64,000 nucleotides of DNA from JBGVSA01 sp041807905. Lineage in GTDB: Bacteria > Pseudomonadota > Gammaproteobacteria > Burkholderiales > Rhodocyclaceae. The notes beneath the pieces are model-generated. The model searched no databases and had not been told where the DNA came from. It saw only the letters and a list, made by a program, of their open reading frames with translations. Of the stretch, positions 53,484 to 62,860 are shown piece after piece (within the stretch, counting starts at the first letter, position 1; the number at the start of each line of letters is the position of its first letter). The DNA lies in the NCBI RefSeq assembly GCF_041807905.1, contig NZ_JBGVSA010000002.1:1-64000 (forward strand), given 5' to 3'. A program made the position numbers and the translations under genes.

Positions 53484-54034
53484 GCCACCGCTTTCAGCTT
53501 GCGATAGCGCGAACGCCAATACACCCCGGCCAGCACGGCCAATGCGGCAGCGCCCATGAACCAGAAGGCCACGCCCTGCCAGTAGCCGAGCGGATCGACG
53601 CTGCGCGCGACCTGCCCGGCCGGGAATTTGTAACGGATGCTGCCATCGATCAGCGCCTTGATCGGCGGGTAGCACGCTGCCAGTGCCGGCAGCAACGTGG
53701 CCAGCCAGCCCAGGGGCACGGCCACGCTGTCTGCGCGCGCCAGCGGTGTTGCGCGCGGCGCAAAGCGCGATTCCACGCGCATGAACAACGCCACCAGCCC
53801 GAAGAACAAGCCTCCCAGCGGGCCGATCACCATGCCGAGCCCGAACAGCATCGACGCGCCGACGAACATGAAGCCCCCGAGTTGCGCGATCTGCCACCAG
53901 ATGCGGCCCATCCAGATGTAGACGGGGGCGGAGATGAGCAGGCACAGAAGGGCGTAGAGCAGGCTACGACGGGTCTTGCGGATGAGATGGTCGCCCGGCA
54001 GTTCGTCGGGGAGCGCACGAGGATAGAAACGCAT
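53480..54034 (-). CDS. Inner-membrane protein of unknown function
   Basis: 184 residues from the ATG at 54034. Five hydrophobic segments are visible (LLYALLCLLISAPVYIWMG; GGFMFVGASMLFGLGMVIGPLGGLFFGLVALFM; PLGWLATLLPALAACYPP; FWFMGAAALAVLAGVYW). I recognise no family. It precedes and overlaps the MATE gene by 4 bases, so it may be an accessory or regulator of that transporter. Confidence 0.75.
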   Translation of the reverse strand: MRFYPRALPDELPGDHLIRKTRRSLLYALLCLLISAPVYIWMGRIWWQIAQLGGFMFVGASMLFGLGMVIGPLGGLFFGLVALFMRVESRFAPRATPLARADSVAVPLGWLATLLPALAACYPPIKALIDGSIRYKFPAGQVARSVDPLGYWQGVAFWFMGAAALAVLAGVYWRSRYRKLKAVA

Positions 54035-54519
54035 CGGGGCAGGGCGGCGGAGATGCCACCGGTCAGGCACAAAGGCGCAAGTGTAGCGGGTGGTGGCGCC
54101 AAAACCCATGTCGGCGGATGGACGAGCCGCGCCGCATGGCAAGCGTGGCAGCGCTCTGGCATGCGGACTGCTTCAGTGTGAAGTCATGTCGGCGAGGTGT
54201 TGCAATTGGCAATCCATAGAAACAATTGCTTTCAGCAACCACTGAGGTGCAGCCGTAAAGTGCTGCGACGCGACAGAAAATACCTACAGAGATATCTGAT
54301 TCCAAATCAGGCATCGATCAGGCTTTAAGGCATTGAATTATCAATGAATAAATCGATTGTCGGTTCGCGGACGATTGTTTCTGTAGGACTGCTCCTACCC
54401 ATTCGAGCTATCGGCTCGCATTCCAGGCTTCAGTGCCCATTCTTATATTTGTTTTTCGTGCGCTGCGTGCGCGCCCCCATCAGGCGGGGCCGGCGATCTG
54501 GCGCAATGGAACCCCACTC
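54035..54519. other. Gene-free AT-rich region upstream of opgG
   Basis: 485 bases with no credible gene. 54180-54430 is clearly more AT-rich than its surroundings. It contains a 6-base-pair hairpin (54296-54301 with 54305-54310) and direct repeats atcaggc at 54306-54312 and 54317-54323. It probably carries the opgGH promoter and a long regulated leader. Confidence 0.55.
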
Positions 54520-56082
54520 GTGACGACTGCCGCCGCTCCCTTCGTGCCAGCCTCCAGCCGTTTCACCCGTGCATTGGGTGCGCGCATTGCCGCGTTCGCC
54601 TTGCTCGCCGGTGCCTTTGTATCCGCGTCCGCCCAGGCCGCCAGTTTCGGCTTCGACGAAGTTGCCGCCATGGCGCGCAAGCTCGCCGCATCGCCGTACA
54701 AGTCATCGGCCGGGAGGATCCCGGCGGAGCTGAAAAACCTCACTTACGACCAGTATCGCGACATCCGTTATCGCCCCGATCGTTCGATCTGGCTGCGCGA
54801 GCGTCTGCCGTTCGAGCTGATGTTTTTTCACCTGGGGGGGTATTTCACCGATCCGGTGCGCATCAACGAGATCGGCGCCGGCGGCGTGCGCGAGATTCCC
54901 TTTGACGGGCAGTCATTCGACTACGGCAAGAACAAACTCACGCCGCGCCGCTGGGGCGACGTGGGCTTTGCGGGCTTTCGCATCCACTACCCGCTGAACA
55001 AGCCGGAATATAAGGACGAACTGGCCGTGTTCCTCGGCGCGAGCTATTTCCGCGCGCTGGGCCGCGGCGAGCGCTACGGGCTTTCCGCTCGCGGGCTGGC
55101 CATCGATACCGTGGGCGGTGCGGGCGAGGAATTCCCGCGCTTCACCGAATTCTGGATCGAGCGCCCGATGCCGGCGGCCAATTCGCTGGTCGTGTATGCC
55201 TTGCTCGATTCCAAGCGGGTCACCGGTGCCTACCGTTTTGAATTCCATCCGGGCGACGAAACCGTGATGGACGTGCGCGTGCGCCTGTTCATGCGCGCCG
55301 GCGTATCGACGCTGGGCATCGCGCCGCTGACCAGCATGTTCCTGTTTGGCGAAAACCAACCGCAGATCGGCGACTTCCGTCCCGAGGTGCACGACTCGGA
55401 CGGTCTGTCGATCCATACCGGCGACGGCGAGTGGATCTGGCGTCCGCTGAGCAACCCGGCGCAGACGCTCACCACGTCGTTCTCGATGAAGCAGGTGCGC
55501 GGCTTCGGGCTCATGCAGCGCGACCGCGCGTTCTCCAGCTACGAGGACCTCGAAGCGCGCTACGAGTTGCGCCCTAGTGCGTGGGTGGAGCCCGTCGGCG
55601 ACTGGGGGCCCGGGCGAGTGGAACTCGTGCAACTGAATACGCCCGACGAGACCAACGACAACGTCGTTGCCTATTGGGTGCCGGCCAAGGCGCCCGCCGT
55701 CGGGCAGCCGCTCGACTTGTCGTATCGCCTGCACTGGCAGGGCGCGCGTGACGCGCGTCCCGGCGCCTGGGTGGTGCAGACGCGCAAGGGCAGGGGCTTC
55801 GCCGCGCTGGACAAGGACGAATTCAAATACGTCGTCGACTTCGACGGCCCGTCGCTGCGCGCGTTGCCGTTCAACGCGCCGGTGCAGGCCGTGGTGAGTC
55901 AGCCGGTCAACGGTTCGCTCACCGAAACCAATCTGTTCCGCAATGACGCCACCGGGGGGTGGCGCCTTACCGTGCGCTTCAAGCGCCAGGATCCGACGCA
56001 GCCAGTCGAGCTACGCGCCTTCCTGCAACAAGGCACTAACGTACTGACAGAAACATGGAGCAACATACTTCCCCCGAACTGA
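54520..56082 (+). CDS. opgG: Osmoregulated periplasmic glucan biosynthesis protein G
   Basis: 520 residues from the GTG at 54520 (TGGA about ten bases upstream), close to the 511 of E. coli; an upstream GTG at 54433 adds 29 residues. The signal peptide is ALGARIAAFALLAGAFVSASAQA. Conserved OpgG blocks include FGFDEVAAMARKLAASPYK, LTYDQYRDIRYRPDRSIW, PLTSMFLFGENQ and DFRPEVHDSDGLSIHTGDGEWIWRPL. OpgG is a periplasmic protein needed for branched beta-glucan backbone processing. It overlaps opgH by 28 bases. Confidence 0.96.
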   Translation: MTTAAAPFVPASSRFTRALGARIAAFALLAGAFVSASAQAASFGFDEVAAMARKLAASPYKSSAGRIPAELKNLTYDQYRDIRYRPDRSIWLRERLPFELMFFHLGGYFTDPVRINEIGAGGVREIPFDGQSFDYGKNKLTPRRWGDVGFAGFRIHYPLNKPEYKDELAVFLGASYFRALGRGERYGLSARGLAIDTVGGAGEEFPRFTEFWIERPMPAANSLVVYALLDSKRVTGAYRFEFHPGDETVMDVRVRLFMRAGVSTLGIAPLTSMFLFGENQPQIGDFRPEVHDSDGLSIHTGDGEWIWRPLSNPAQTLTTSFSMKQVRGFGLMQRDRAFSSYEDLEARYELRPSAWVEPVGDWGPGRVELVQLNTPDETNDNVVAYWVPAKAPAVGQPLDLSYRLHWQGARDARPGAWVVQTRKGRGFAALDKDEFKYVVDFDGPSLRALPFNAPVQAVVSQPVNGSLTETNLFRNDATGGWRLTVRFKRQDPTQPVELRAFLQQGTNVLTETWSNILPPN

Positions 56083-58346
56083 GCGCGACCCTCGATCGTG
56101 CCAGCGTTCGCCAGTCACATGGCGAGCCGGGCATGCACGACGGAGCCAGCGCGCCGCCGATCCATCGCAGCAGCATGCTTGCGCGCCCCTGGGCGGGCTT
56201 CTGGCGCGGGCTGTGGATGGGAGTCGTCGGCCGATTCATTCCACGCCAGGCCACCGTGGCCGCCGCGGCCGAAGAACCCCTGCCGTGGGAAGCCGCTGCG
56301 CGTGTGCGCCGCCGCGTCCTGCTGCTGTTGATCGTGCTATCCAGCGCGCTCGCCACCTACGTCTTCGAAGAGGTGCTGCAGCCGATGGATGGCGACGTGC
56401 TCCAATGGGCCCGCATCAGCCTGTTCGCGTTGTTGTTCGCGTGGATCGGCGCTGGCTTCTGGACGGCCGTGATGGGTTTCTTCGTCCTCATCTTCGGTGA
56501 CCGCCACGCGCTGCGTTACAAGGACTACGCGAACCAGGGGATCGCCAAGTCCTCGCGCACGGCGATCATCATGCCAATCTGCAATGAGCACGTAGCGACT
56601 GTGTTTGCCGGCCTGCGGGCGACCTGCGAATCGCTGGTGGCCACCGGCAAGCAGGACCTGTACGACTTCTACGTCCTGTCCGACAGCAACGACGCCGACA
56701 TCCGCACGGCCGAACTCGCCGCGTGGGCGCAACTGCGCGAGGCGATGGGCGAGCAGGGCGCGCGCATTTACTACCGCTGGCGCCTGCATCGCACCAAGCG
56801 CAAGGCCGGCAACGTTGCCGACTTCTGCCGCCGCTGGGGCAGCGACTACCGCTACATGATCGTGCTCGACGCCGACAGCGTGATGAGCGGCGACTGCCTG
56901 GTGTCGATGGTGCAGATGATGGAAGGCAACCCGCGCGCCGGCATCATCCAGACCGCCCCGCAGGCCTGTGGGCACGACACGCTGCACGCGCGCGCCCAGC
57001 AGTTCTCGGCGCGCGTGACGGGTGGCGTGTTCACCGCCGGCATGCAGTACTGGCAGCTTGGCGAATCGCACTACTGGGGCCACAACGCCATCATCCGCGT
57101 TGCGCCCTTCATGCAGTTCTGCGCGCTCGCGCCGGTCAACGGCCGCGACATCATGTCGCACGACTTCGTCGAAGCCGCACTCATGCGCCGTGCCGGATTC
57201 CACGTGTGGGTCGCGCACGACCTGCCGGGCAGCTACGAACAACAACCGCCGCACCTGGCCGCCGAACTGCAGCGCGACCGCCGGTGGTGCCAGGGCAACC
57301 TGCAGAACGCACAGCTCATTACCGAGCCCGGTCTGCATGCCGTGCATCGCGCCATGCTGCTCACCGGCGCCCTGGCGTACGGTTCGGCGCCGCTGTGGAT
57401 GCTGTTCCTCGTGATGGGCGCGGCGGCGTGGATGATCCCGGAAGAGACCGCCGCCTACTCGGCCGTCAACGCACTGTTCTGGCTGTGGTGCGCCGTCATG
57501 TCGGTCCTCATGGCGCCGCGCGTGCTCGGCGCGCTGGCCGTGGTCGTCAAAGGCGAACAAGCGCAATACGGCGGTATCCTCGGGCTGGTGCGCAGCACCG
57601 TGCTCGAAGCGCTGATGTCGGCCTTCCAGGCGCCGATCCGCATGGTCGGCCACACCCTGTTCGTGATCGCCGCGTTGACCGGCCTGCGCATCGAATGGAA
57701 GTCGCCGCCGCGTGAGGCGAGCGCCTTGCTGTGGCGCGACGCCATCGGCCACTTCGGCACGATGTCGGTGATCGCCGGCGCGCTGACCGTGACGGCTCTC
57801 TTCCTCGACGCGGTTTCCGCCGTGTGGCTGTTGCCGGTGGTGTTGCCCATCGCCTTGTCGGTGCCGCTCACCGTGCTGACCAGTCGTGTCGGTCTCGGTC
57901 GCGATCTGCGTCGGGCACGTACGCTGTTGATTCCGGAAGAGGTCTTCGTGCCGGCCGTGATCCAGCAAGCCGAAGCGCACGCCGCCGCTGTACCGGCATC
58001 GCCCGGGTGGCGCGACGTCGTCGGCAATGCGTGGTTGCTCGGCGTCGTGCGCAACGCGCTGGGCCGTCGCGACACATCACGCGGCATGCGTGGTCGGGCG
58101 CGTCGTCACTATGTCCGCGCCCTGCCGCTGGGACAGACGCTGGAAGCGATGCCCGCCCCAGCGCGCATGCGTGTCCTGAACGAACCGTACTTTCTCAACC
58201 AGCTTCATCTGCGTGCCAGCGTGGCCGACACCTTGGTACCGGCGCCGACGCCCGCGCGGGTGCAGGCGGAAGGGGCGGTCCCATTGCGCGTGCCTGCGAT
58301 GGCGCAGGTGCGGGATGCGTCGTTTGGTATGCGGGGGATGGCTTAG
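56055..58346 (+). CDS. opgH: Glucans biosynthesis glucosyltransferase H
   Basis: 763 residues, eight predicted transmembrane helices. The GT2 catalytic loop has the family motifs: MPICNEHVATVFAGLRATCESL, DAD in VLDADSVMSG, then ED-like HDFVEAALMRRAG, and QRDRRWCQGN. OpgH polymerises beta-1,2-glucose from UDP-glucose at the inner membrane for periplasmic glucans. The start lies 28 bases inside opgG, so the two are translationally coupled. The C-terminal 110 residues are a less conserved cytoplasmic tail. Confidence 0.97.
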   Translation: MEQHTSPELSATLDRASVRQSHGEPGMHDGASAPPIHRSSMLARPWAGFWRGLWMGVVGRFIPRQATVAAAAEEPLPWEAAARVRRRVLLLLIVLSSALATYVFEEVLQPMDGDVLQWARISLFALLFAWIGAGFWTAVMGFFVLIFGDRHALRYKDYANQGIAKSSRTAIIMPICNEHVATVFAGLRATCESLVATGKQDLYDFYVLSDSNDADIRTAELAAWAQLREAMGEQGARIYYRWRLHRTKRKAGNVADFCRRWGSDYRYMIVLDADSVMSGDCLVSMVQMMEGNPRAGIIQTAPQACGHDTLHARAQQFSARVTGGVFTAGMQYWQLGESHYWGHNAIIRVAPFMQFCALAPVNGRDIMSHDFVEAALMRRAGFHVWVAHDLPGSYEQQPPHLAAELQRDRRWCQGNLQNAQLITEPGLHAVHRAMLLTGALAYGSAPLWMLFLVMGAAAWMIPEETAAYSAVNALFWLWCAVMSVLMAPRVLGALAVVVKGEQAQYGGILGLVRSTVLEALMSAFQAPIRMVGHTLFVIAALTGLRIEWKSPPREASALLWRDAIGHFGTMSVIAGALTVTALFLDAVSAVWLLPVVLPIALSVPLTVLTSRVGLGRDLRRARTLLIPEEVFVPAVIQQAEAHAAAVPASPGWRDVVGNAWLLGVVRNALGRRDTSRGMRGRARRHYVRALPLGQTLEAMPAPARMRVLNEPYFLNQLHLRASVADTLVPAPTPARVQAEGAVPLRVPAMAQVRDASFGMRGMA

Positions 58347-58374
58347 GTTTTCAGACTTTGCTGTTCGCATGACC

Positions 58375-58404
58375 AGAGAGCGCACCTTGGTGCGCTCTTT
58401 TTCG
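58375..58404 (+). terminator. Rho-independent terminator of opgGH
   Basis: A 10-base-pair stem (agagcgcacc 58377-58386, ggtgcgctct 58389-58398) followed by T4. The two-base apparent loop implies a slightly shorter stem in practice. Confidence 0.8.
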
Positions 58405-58564
58405 TTTGCGCGGCACGTCGTGATGGGCACCCGCAACGTGCACACCGCCAGGCAGCGACCTGGCACAGACCACCCGCGAAACGGCCTCCGATCCCTTCGC
58501 ATTGGCTCAGCAAGGACGACGCTGCTATGGTGGTCAGAATCCCCAACAACACGGAGCGCGCATC

Positions 58565-58993
58565 ATGGAAACCCAACAACTCCACCGTGGCCGCCTCATC
58601 GACCACATCCAGCTCGTCGTGCGCGATGTCGCGGCGAGCCAGCGCTTTTATCAGGCGGTATTCGATGCGCTCGGAATCCCCATGGGCGGAACGGGGCCGG
58701 GCTTTTTCTGGGCGGATGAACTGTTCATCTCGTCGGCCGATAGCCCCGCTGCGCACGGTGAATTGACCGGTCGTTGCCATCTCGCTTTCCAGGCCAATGA
58801 CAAAGGTATGGTCGACGCTTTCCACCGCGCTGCGCTGGCCCATGGCGGGCGCGACAACGGCGCGCCGGGCGAACGTCCGTATCATCCGGGCTACTACGCC
58901 GCTTTCGTGCTCGACCCGGATGGTAACAACATCGAAGCCGTCTTTCATGGCGAGGCACGCCGTAGCGCCTCGTCGGTGCTGATCGATTTCTAG
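58565..58993 (+). CDS. VOC (glyoxalase-like) family protein
   Basis: 142 residues from the ATG at 58565, which has GGAG upstream. A complete single VOC unit: LIDHIQLVVRDVAASQRFYQAVFDALGI at the start, HLAFQANDKGMVDAFHRAALAHGG, and GYYAAFVLDPDGNNIEAVFHG at the end, with the His and Glu metal-ligand positions present. Glyoxalase-fold proteins include dioxygenases, isomerases and antibiotic-binding proteins; this one is unassigned. It overlaps the convergent GntR gene by 4 bases. Confidence 0.88.
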   Translation: METQQLHRGRLIDHIQLVVRDVAASQRFYQAVFDALGIPMGGTGPGFFWADELFISSADSPAAHGELTGRCHLAFQANDKGMVDAFHRAALAHGGRDNGAPGERPYHPGYYAAFVLDPDGNNIEAVFHGEARRSASSVLIDF

Positions 58994-59712
58994 CCCTGCG
59001 ACGACATCTGCGACAGGCTCTGTTCCAGCCGCTGCTTGCTGCGTGACAGGTGCATGCGCAGCGCGGCGCGGGCCGCTTCGGAGTCGCGCTGTTCGATGGC
59101 GTAGTAGATCTGTTCGTGCTCGCGCTGGATGCGATCGAGGTATTCGCGCGAGGGGTGCTGGATGCGCGCGGCCTGCAACTTGGCGCGTGGGATGAGCAGT
59201 TCGCCGAGGTAGTTGAAGAGTTTCAGGAAGTGATCGTTGCCCGACGCTTCCGCGATCGAGCGGTGGAAGTCAATGTCGGCCTGCACCGCGTCTTCTCCTT
59301 TCGCCACGGCGTCGCCGAACGCTCGCAGCGCTGTATGCATGGCGCTCAGTTGGGCGTCGGTGCGGCGCTGTGCGGCGAGCACGGCGGCTTCGGACTCCAG
59401 CGCGATGCGCAGCTCCAGCGCCGAAACCATCTCTTTCACCAGCGACAAGGCCCCCGCGTCGATGGTGAACGCTGCGACTTCATCCTGCTTCATCACGAAA
59501 GCGCCAACGCCTTGCATGGTCGTGAGCCAGCCGCCAGCGCGCAGGTTGGCGATGGCTTCGCGCACCACCGTGCGGCTGACGTTGAATTCGTCGATCAGTT
59601 CCTGCTCGCTGGGCAGGCGCTGGCCGAGCTTGTACTGCCCGGATGCGATGCGCTCGGTGAGCGATTTCACGACCTGGTCGGAGAGGGTTTCGCGGCGGCG
59701 CAATGTCTGCAT
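58990..59712 (-). CDS. GntR/FadR-family transcriptional regulator
   Basis: 240 residues. N-terminal winged helix (DQVVKSLTERIASGQYKLGQRLPSEQELIDEFNVSRTVVREAIANLRAGGWL) and the FadR-type (FCD) all-helical effector domain with the Asp/His metal-binding pattern (ADIDFHRSIAEASGN; later QREHEQIYYAI). Such regulators control sugar acid or dicarboxylate catabolism. It diverges from the enolase-superfamily gene, with TTGTATGA-type operators in the 254 bases between them, and is almost surely the regulator of that operon. Confidence 0.93.
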   Translation of the reverse strand: MQTLRRRETLSDQVVKSLTERIASGQYKLGQRLPSEQELIDEFNVSRTVVREAIANLRAGGWLTTMQGVGAFVMKQDEVAAFTIDAGALSLVKEMVSALELRIALESEAAVLAAQRRTDAQLSAMHTALRAFGDAVAKGEDAVQADIDFHRSIAEASGNDHFLKLFNYLGELLIPRAKLQAARIQHPSREYLDRIQREHEQIYYAIEQRDSEAARAALRMHLSRSKQRLEQSLSQMSSQG

Positions 59713-59760
59713 GATGGTGTCGATTCAAATATCCAGATTGTTGCCCTATTGTAGCGCTGC

Positions 59761-59770
59761 TTGTATGACA
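59761..59770. promoter_or_regulatory. Possible GntR half-operator
   Basis: TTGTATGACA at 59761-59770, 48 bases before the GntR start codon on its side of the intergenic region. The same core TTGTATGA occurs at 59937, suggesting both are bound by the adjacent GntR/FadR protein (autoregulation here). Confidence 0.5.
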
Positions 59771-59936
59771 GGCAATCCATTTCTGGTTGTTGCTTGTGTG
59801 ACGTGTTTATTTATGATCCACGTTGTAGGAATGTGGTCATTTCCCGTTTTCCATTTGATGTGCAGTAATGGTGAGCGTATACCCCAGTCAAAATCCCGTT
59901 GACGCGTTCGTTTGCCGCTTCTAAAGTTCGATCAAC

Positions 59937-59954
59937 TTGTATGATGACATACGA
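59937..59954. promoter_or_regulatory. Possible GntR operator before the enolase-superfamily gene
   Basis: TTGTATG at 59937-59943 and CATACGA at 59948-59954 form an imperfect inverted repeat with a 4-base spacer, 12 bases before the start codon at 59967. Position and form fit a FadR-subfamily operator that blocks translation initiation or transcription elongation of the catabolic operon. Confidence 0.55.
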
Positions 59955-59966
59955 CATGGGGGTGGT

Positions 59967-61121
59967 ATGAAGATCGAAAAAGTAGAAGGCAGAGTATTTA
60001 CGTATCCGGCCAAGCGCTCGGTGGATTCGGCCGGGCATGCGCACCCAGGCCCAGAAATTCAGGCCAGCATGGGTATGGTCACGATCACCGCAGACGACGG
60101 GACACAGGGGCACGCTTTCGCGCTGCCGGAGATCATTCGGGCGCATGTTCTGAATGCTTTTGCCCGCAAGGTGCTCATCGGTCAGGACCCGTTCGACCGC
60201 GAACGGCTGTGGCAAGAACTCGAGCATTGGCAGCGAGGTAGCCAAGGGCAATTGACTGATCGGGCGCTTGGCGCTTTCGAATCCGCCTTGTGGGATCTGG
60301 CTGGCCGCAAGCTGGGTTTGCCGGTCCACAAACTCATTGGCTCGTACCGCGAGAAGGTGCCGGCCTACGGCAGCACGATGTGCGGTGATGAACTCGAAGG
60401 CGGCTTGAAGACGCCCGAGGACTATGGCCGCTTCGGCGAGAAACTCGTCAAGCGCGGCTACAAGGCGATCAAGCTGCATACGTGGATGCCGCCCGTTTCC
60501 TTTGCGCCCGATCCCCGCATGGACGTGAAGGCCTGCGCCGCCGTGCGCGAGGCCGTTGGGCCCGACATTGCGCTGATGCTCGATGGCTATCACTGGTATA
60601 GCCGCACTGACGCGCTGTATATCGGGCGCGAATTGCAGAAGCTCGACTTTGCCTGGTTTGAGGAGCCAATGAACGAGCAAAGCACAGCGTCATACGCCTG
60701 GCTATCCGAGCAACTCGACATTCCGGTCATCGGACCTGAATCCTTGGCGGGCAAGCATTTCTCACGAGCCGATTGGGTGACGGCCAAGGCTTGCGACATT
60801 CTGCGTGCCGGCGTGCCGGGCGTAGGAGGCATCGGGCCATGTCTGAAGGCCGCGCATCTGGCCGAGTCGTTCGGCATGGATTGTGAAGTGCACGGCAACG
60901 GCGCGGCCAACCTCGCGGTGACGGCGGCCATCAAGAATTGCCGCTGGTACGAGCGTGGGTTGCTGCACCCGTTCCTCGACTACGACGTTCCGCCTGCCTA
61001 TCTCAACAGCCTTGTCGACCCCATGGACGAAGAGGGATTCGTGCATCTGCCGACCCGCCCCGGCCTCGGCGAGGACATAAATTTCGAGTACATCGAAGCC
61101 CATACCACCTCGCGCTACTGA
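59967..61121 (+). CDS. Enolase-superfamily (mandelate racemase-like) sugar acid enzyme
   Basis: 384 residues from the ATG at 59967 (GGGGGTGG upstream); a TTG at 59937 is the long alternative. The barrel residues are visible: Lys169 in AIKLHTW, metal ligands Asp206 (MLDGYHW), Glu232 (WFEEP) and Glu258 (GPES), and His309 (CEVHG) as the second base. Enolase-superfamily members of this type dehydrate or racemise acid sugars. Lys-x-His at 169-171 instead of Lys-x-Lys leaves the exact reaction open. It is the first gene of the ABC transporter operon. Confidence 0.88.
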   Translation: MKIEKVEGRVFTYPAKRSVDSAGHAHPGPEIQASMGMVTITADDGTQGHAFALPEIIRAHVLNAFARKVLIGQDPFDRERLWQELEHWQRGSQGQLTDRALGAFESALWDLAGRKLGLPVHKLIGSYREKVPAYGSTMCGDELEGGLKTPEDYGRFGEKLVKRGYKAIKLHTWMPPVSFAPDPRMDVKACAAVREAVGPDIALMLDGYHWYSRTDALYIGRELQKLDFAWFEEPMNEQSTASYAWLSEQLDIPVIGPESLAGKHFSRADWVTAKACDILRAGVPGVGGIGPCLKAAHLAESFGMDCEVHGNGAANLAVTAAIKNCRWYERGLLHPFLDYDVPPAYLNSLVDPMDEEGFVHLPTRPGLGEDINFEYIEAHTTSRY

Positions 61122-61180
61122 TATCGCATGTCGATGGCGTCGGAACAGGCGCCAAGCATTCAATCTGGAGGAGACACACC

Positions 61181-62791
61181 GTGAGATTCGCCAAGCTCTT
61201 GTCCGCGTGCGCCGTGGCCGCCGCGCTGGCCGCCGTGCCGCTGGCGCCGGCCCAGGCCGCAACACCCGCTGACCAGCTCATCATCGGCATGAGCATGAAT
61301 AACCTGCTATCGCTAGATCCCGCTGCCGCCACTGGCAACGATGTGGTCGAAATCGACGCCAACTTGTATGACGCGCTGGTCGAACTCGATCCAAAGAACC
61401 CGTCGAAGGTCTTGCCAGCTCTGGCCGAGAGTTGGGCGGTGAGCGATGACAACAAAACGCTGACGTTCAAGGTTCGCAAGGGCGTCAAGTTCCAGTCTGG
61501 CAACCCGCTGACTGCCGACGATGCCGCGTGGTCGCTGCAACGCGTACTCAAGCTGAATATGGCATTGGCGAGTGCATGGAAGTCGTACGGCTTCACTGCA
61601 CAGAACGTCGACAAGCTGATCCGTGCAACCGACCCGACCACCCTCGTCATCGAATTCCCGCAGCCCACTGACCCCAAAATGGTGGTCTATTCGCTGGCCA
61701 CTTCGGTTAGCGCCAACGTGCTCGATCGCAAGAAGGTCATGGAAAACGAGAAGAACGGCGATCTGGGCAATGCGTGGCTGACTACGCACGCCGCCGGCTC
61801 CGGTCCGTTCGTTCTCAATGACTGGCGCGCCAAGGATGCGCTGATCGCGACGCGCTTCGACGGGTACTGGCGTGGTGCGCCCAAGCTGCGCCGCGTCATC
61901 TGGCGCCACATGACTGAGTCGCAGGCGCTGCGGCTGATGATCGGTCGCGGCGACATCGACATCGCTGCCGGCATGTCGGTGCCGGACGTCGAAGCTATGA
62001 AGCGCGACGCCAACGTCAAGATCGAATCAGTCCAGCGCGGGACCTTGTATTACGTGGCGGTGAGCATGAAAGACCCGCGCTTCGCCAACAAGAGCGTGCG
62101 ACTGGCCCTGCGCAACTTGATCGACTACAAGGGCATCAACGATACCGTCATGCCCAACTACGGTGTGCTGCATCAGCGCCCAATCTCGCTCGGTCTGCCG
62201 GCAACACTGCCCGAGCCGGGCTACAAGCTGGATGTGGACGCCGCGAAGAAGCTGCTTGCCGCGGCCGGCTATCCGAATGGATTCAAGACCACCATCCGTG
62301 TGCTTTCCGATCCGCCGTTCATCAACATCGCAACGTCGTTGCAGGCCACGCTCGCCAAGGCCGGCATAGAAGCCAGCGTGATCTCCGGCACCGGCAACCA
62401 GATCTACGGTGCGATGCGCGATCGCAGTTTCGAGATCGTCGTCGGCCGCGGCGGTGGCGGAGCGGAGCCGCATCCGCATTCGAGCCTGCGCGCCTTGATC
62501 TACAACCCGGATAACTCTGATGCGGCCAAGCTCACCAACTTCCAGGGCTGGCGCACTTCGTTCTATAGCCCGAAGCTGAACGAGCTCATCGATGGGGCAC
62601 TCATCGAAAAGAACGAGGTCAAGCAGAAAGAGATGTACCAGGAGATCCAGCGCGTCTATGACAGCGAAGTCGGCGCCATTCAGCCGGTCTCTCAGATGGT
62701 CGACACGGTCGTCATCCGCAAGGACATCCGCAACTACGCGGGCCATCCCTCGGCCACCACGCATCTGCGTGACGTCTTCAAGCAGCGCTGA
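61181..62791 (+). CDS. ABC transporter substrate-binding protein, family 5
   Basis: 536 residues from the GTG at 61181, with a perfect GGAGGAG upstream; the frame is open further upstream only in non-coding composition. The signal peptide ends AQAA near residue 27. The family 5 pattern is clear: LIIGMSMNNLLSLDPAAATGND, LAESWAVSDDNKTLTFKVRKGVKF, DAKKLL-type AAKKLLAAAGYPNG. These proteins bind peptides, nickel, opines or sugar-acid conjugates in the periplasm. It lies 59 bases after the enolase gene. Confidence 0.93.
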   Translation: MRFAKLLSACAVAAALAAVPLAPAQAATPADQLIIGMSMNNLLSLDPAAATGNDVVEIDANLYDALVELDPKNPSKVLPALAESWAVSDDNKTLTFKVRKGVKFQSGNPLTADDAAWSLQRVLKLNMALASAWKSYGFTAQNVDKLIRATDPTTLVIEFPQPTDPKMVVYSLATSVSANVLDRKKVMENEKNGDLGNAWLTTHAAGSGPFVLNDWRAKDALIATRFDGYWRGAPKLRRVIWRHMTESQALRLMIGRGDIDIAAGMSVPDVEAMKRDANVKIESVQRGTLYYVAVSMKDPRFANKSVRLALRNLIDYKGINDTVMPNYGVLHQRPISLGLPATLPEPGYKLDVDAAKKLLAAAGYPNGFKTTIRVLSDPPFINIATSLQATLAKAGIEASVISGTGNQIYGAMRDRSFEIVVGRGGGGAEPHPHSSLRALIYNPDNSDAAKLTNFQGWRTSFYSPKLNELIDGALIEKNEVKQKEMYQEIQRVYDSEVGAIQPVSQMVDTVVIRKDIRNYAGHPSATTHLRDVFKQR

Positions 62792-62814
62792 TCAATCGGT
62801 GCCTCGTTCCAATA

Positions 62815-62839
62815 CCGGCGCGGCTGATGTTCGCGCCGG
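62815..62839 (+). other. Intercistronic stem-loop between binding protein and permease genes
   Basis: Stem ccggcgc (62815-62821) and gcgccgg (62833-62839) with an 11-base loop in the 69-base gap; no T-run follows. Such structures often stabilise the upstream binding-protein mRNA so that it is made in excess of the permeases. Confidence 0.6.
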
Positions 62840-62860
62840 CTTTGCGGGAGATCTCGCTTC

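Noticed and set aside
56337..57980. 547-residue open frame opposite opgH
   Set aside because: Antisense shadow; opgH has full GT2 motifs on the other strand.
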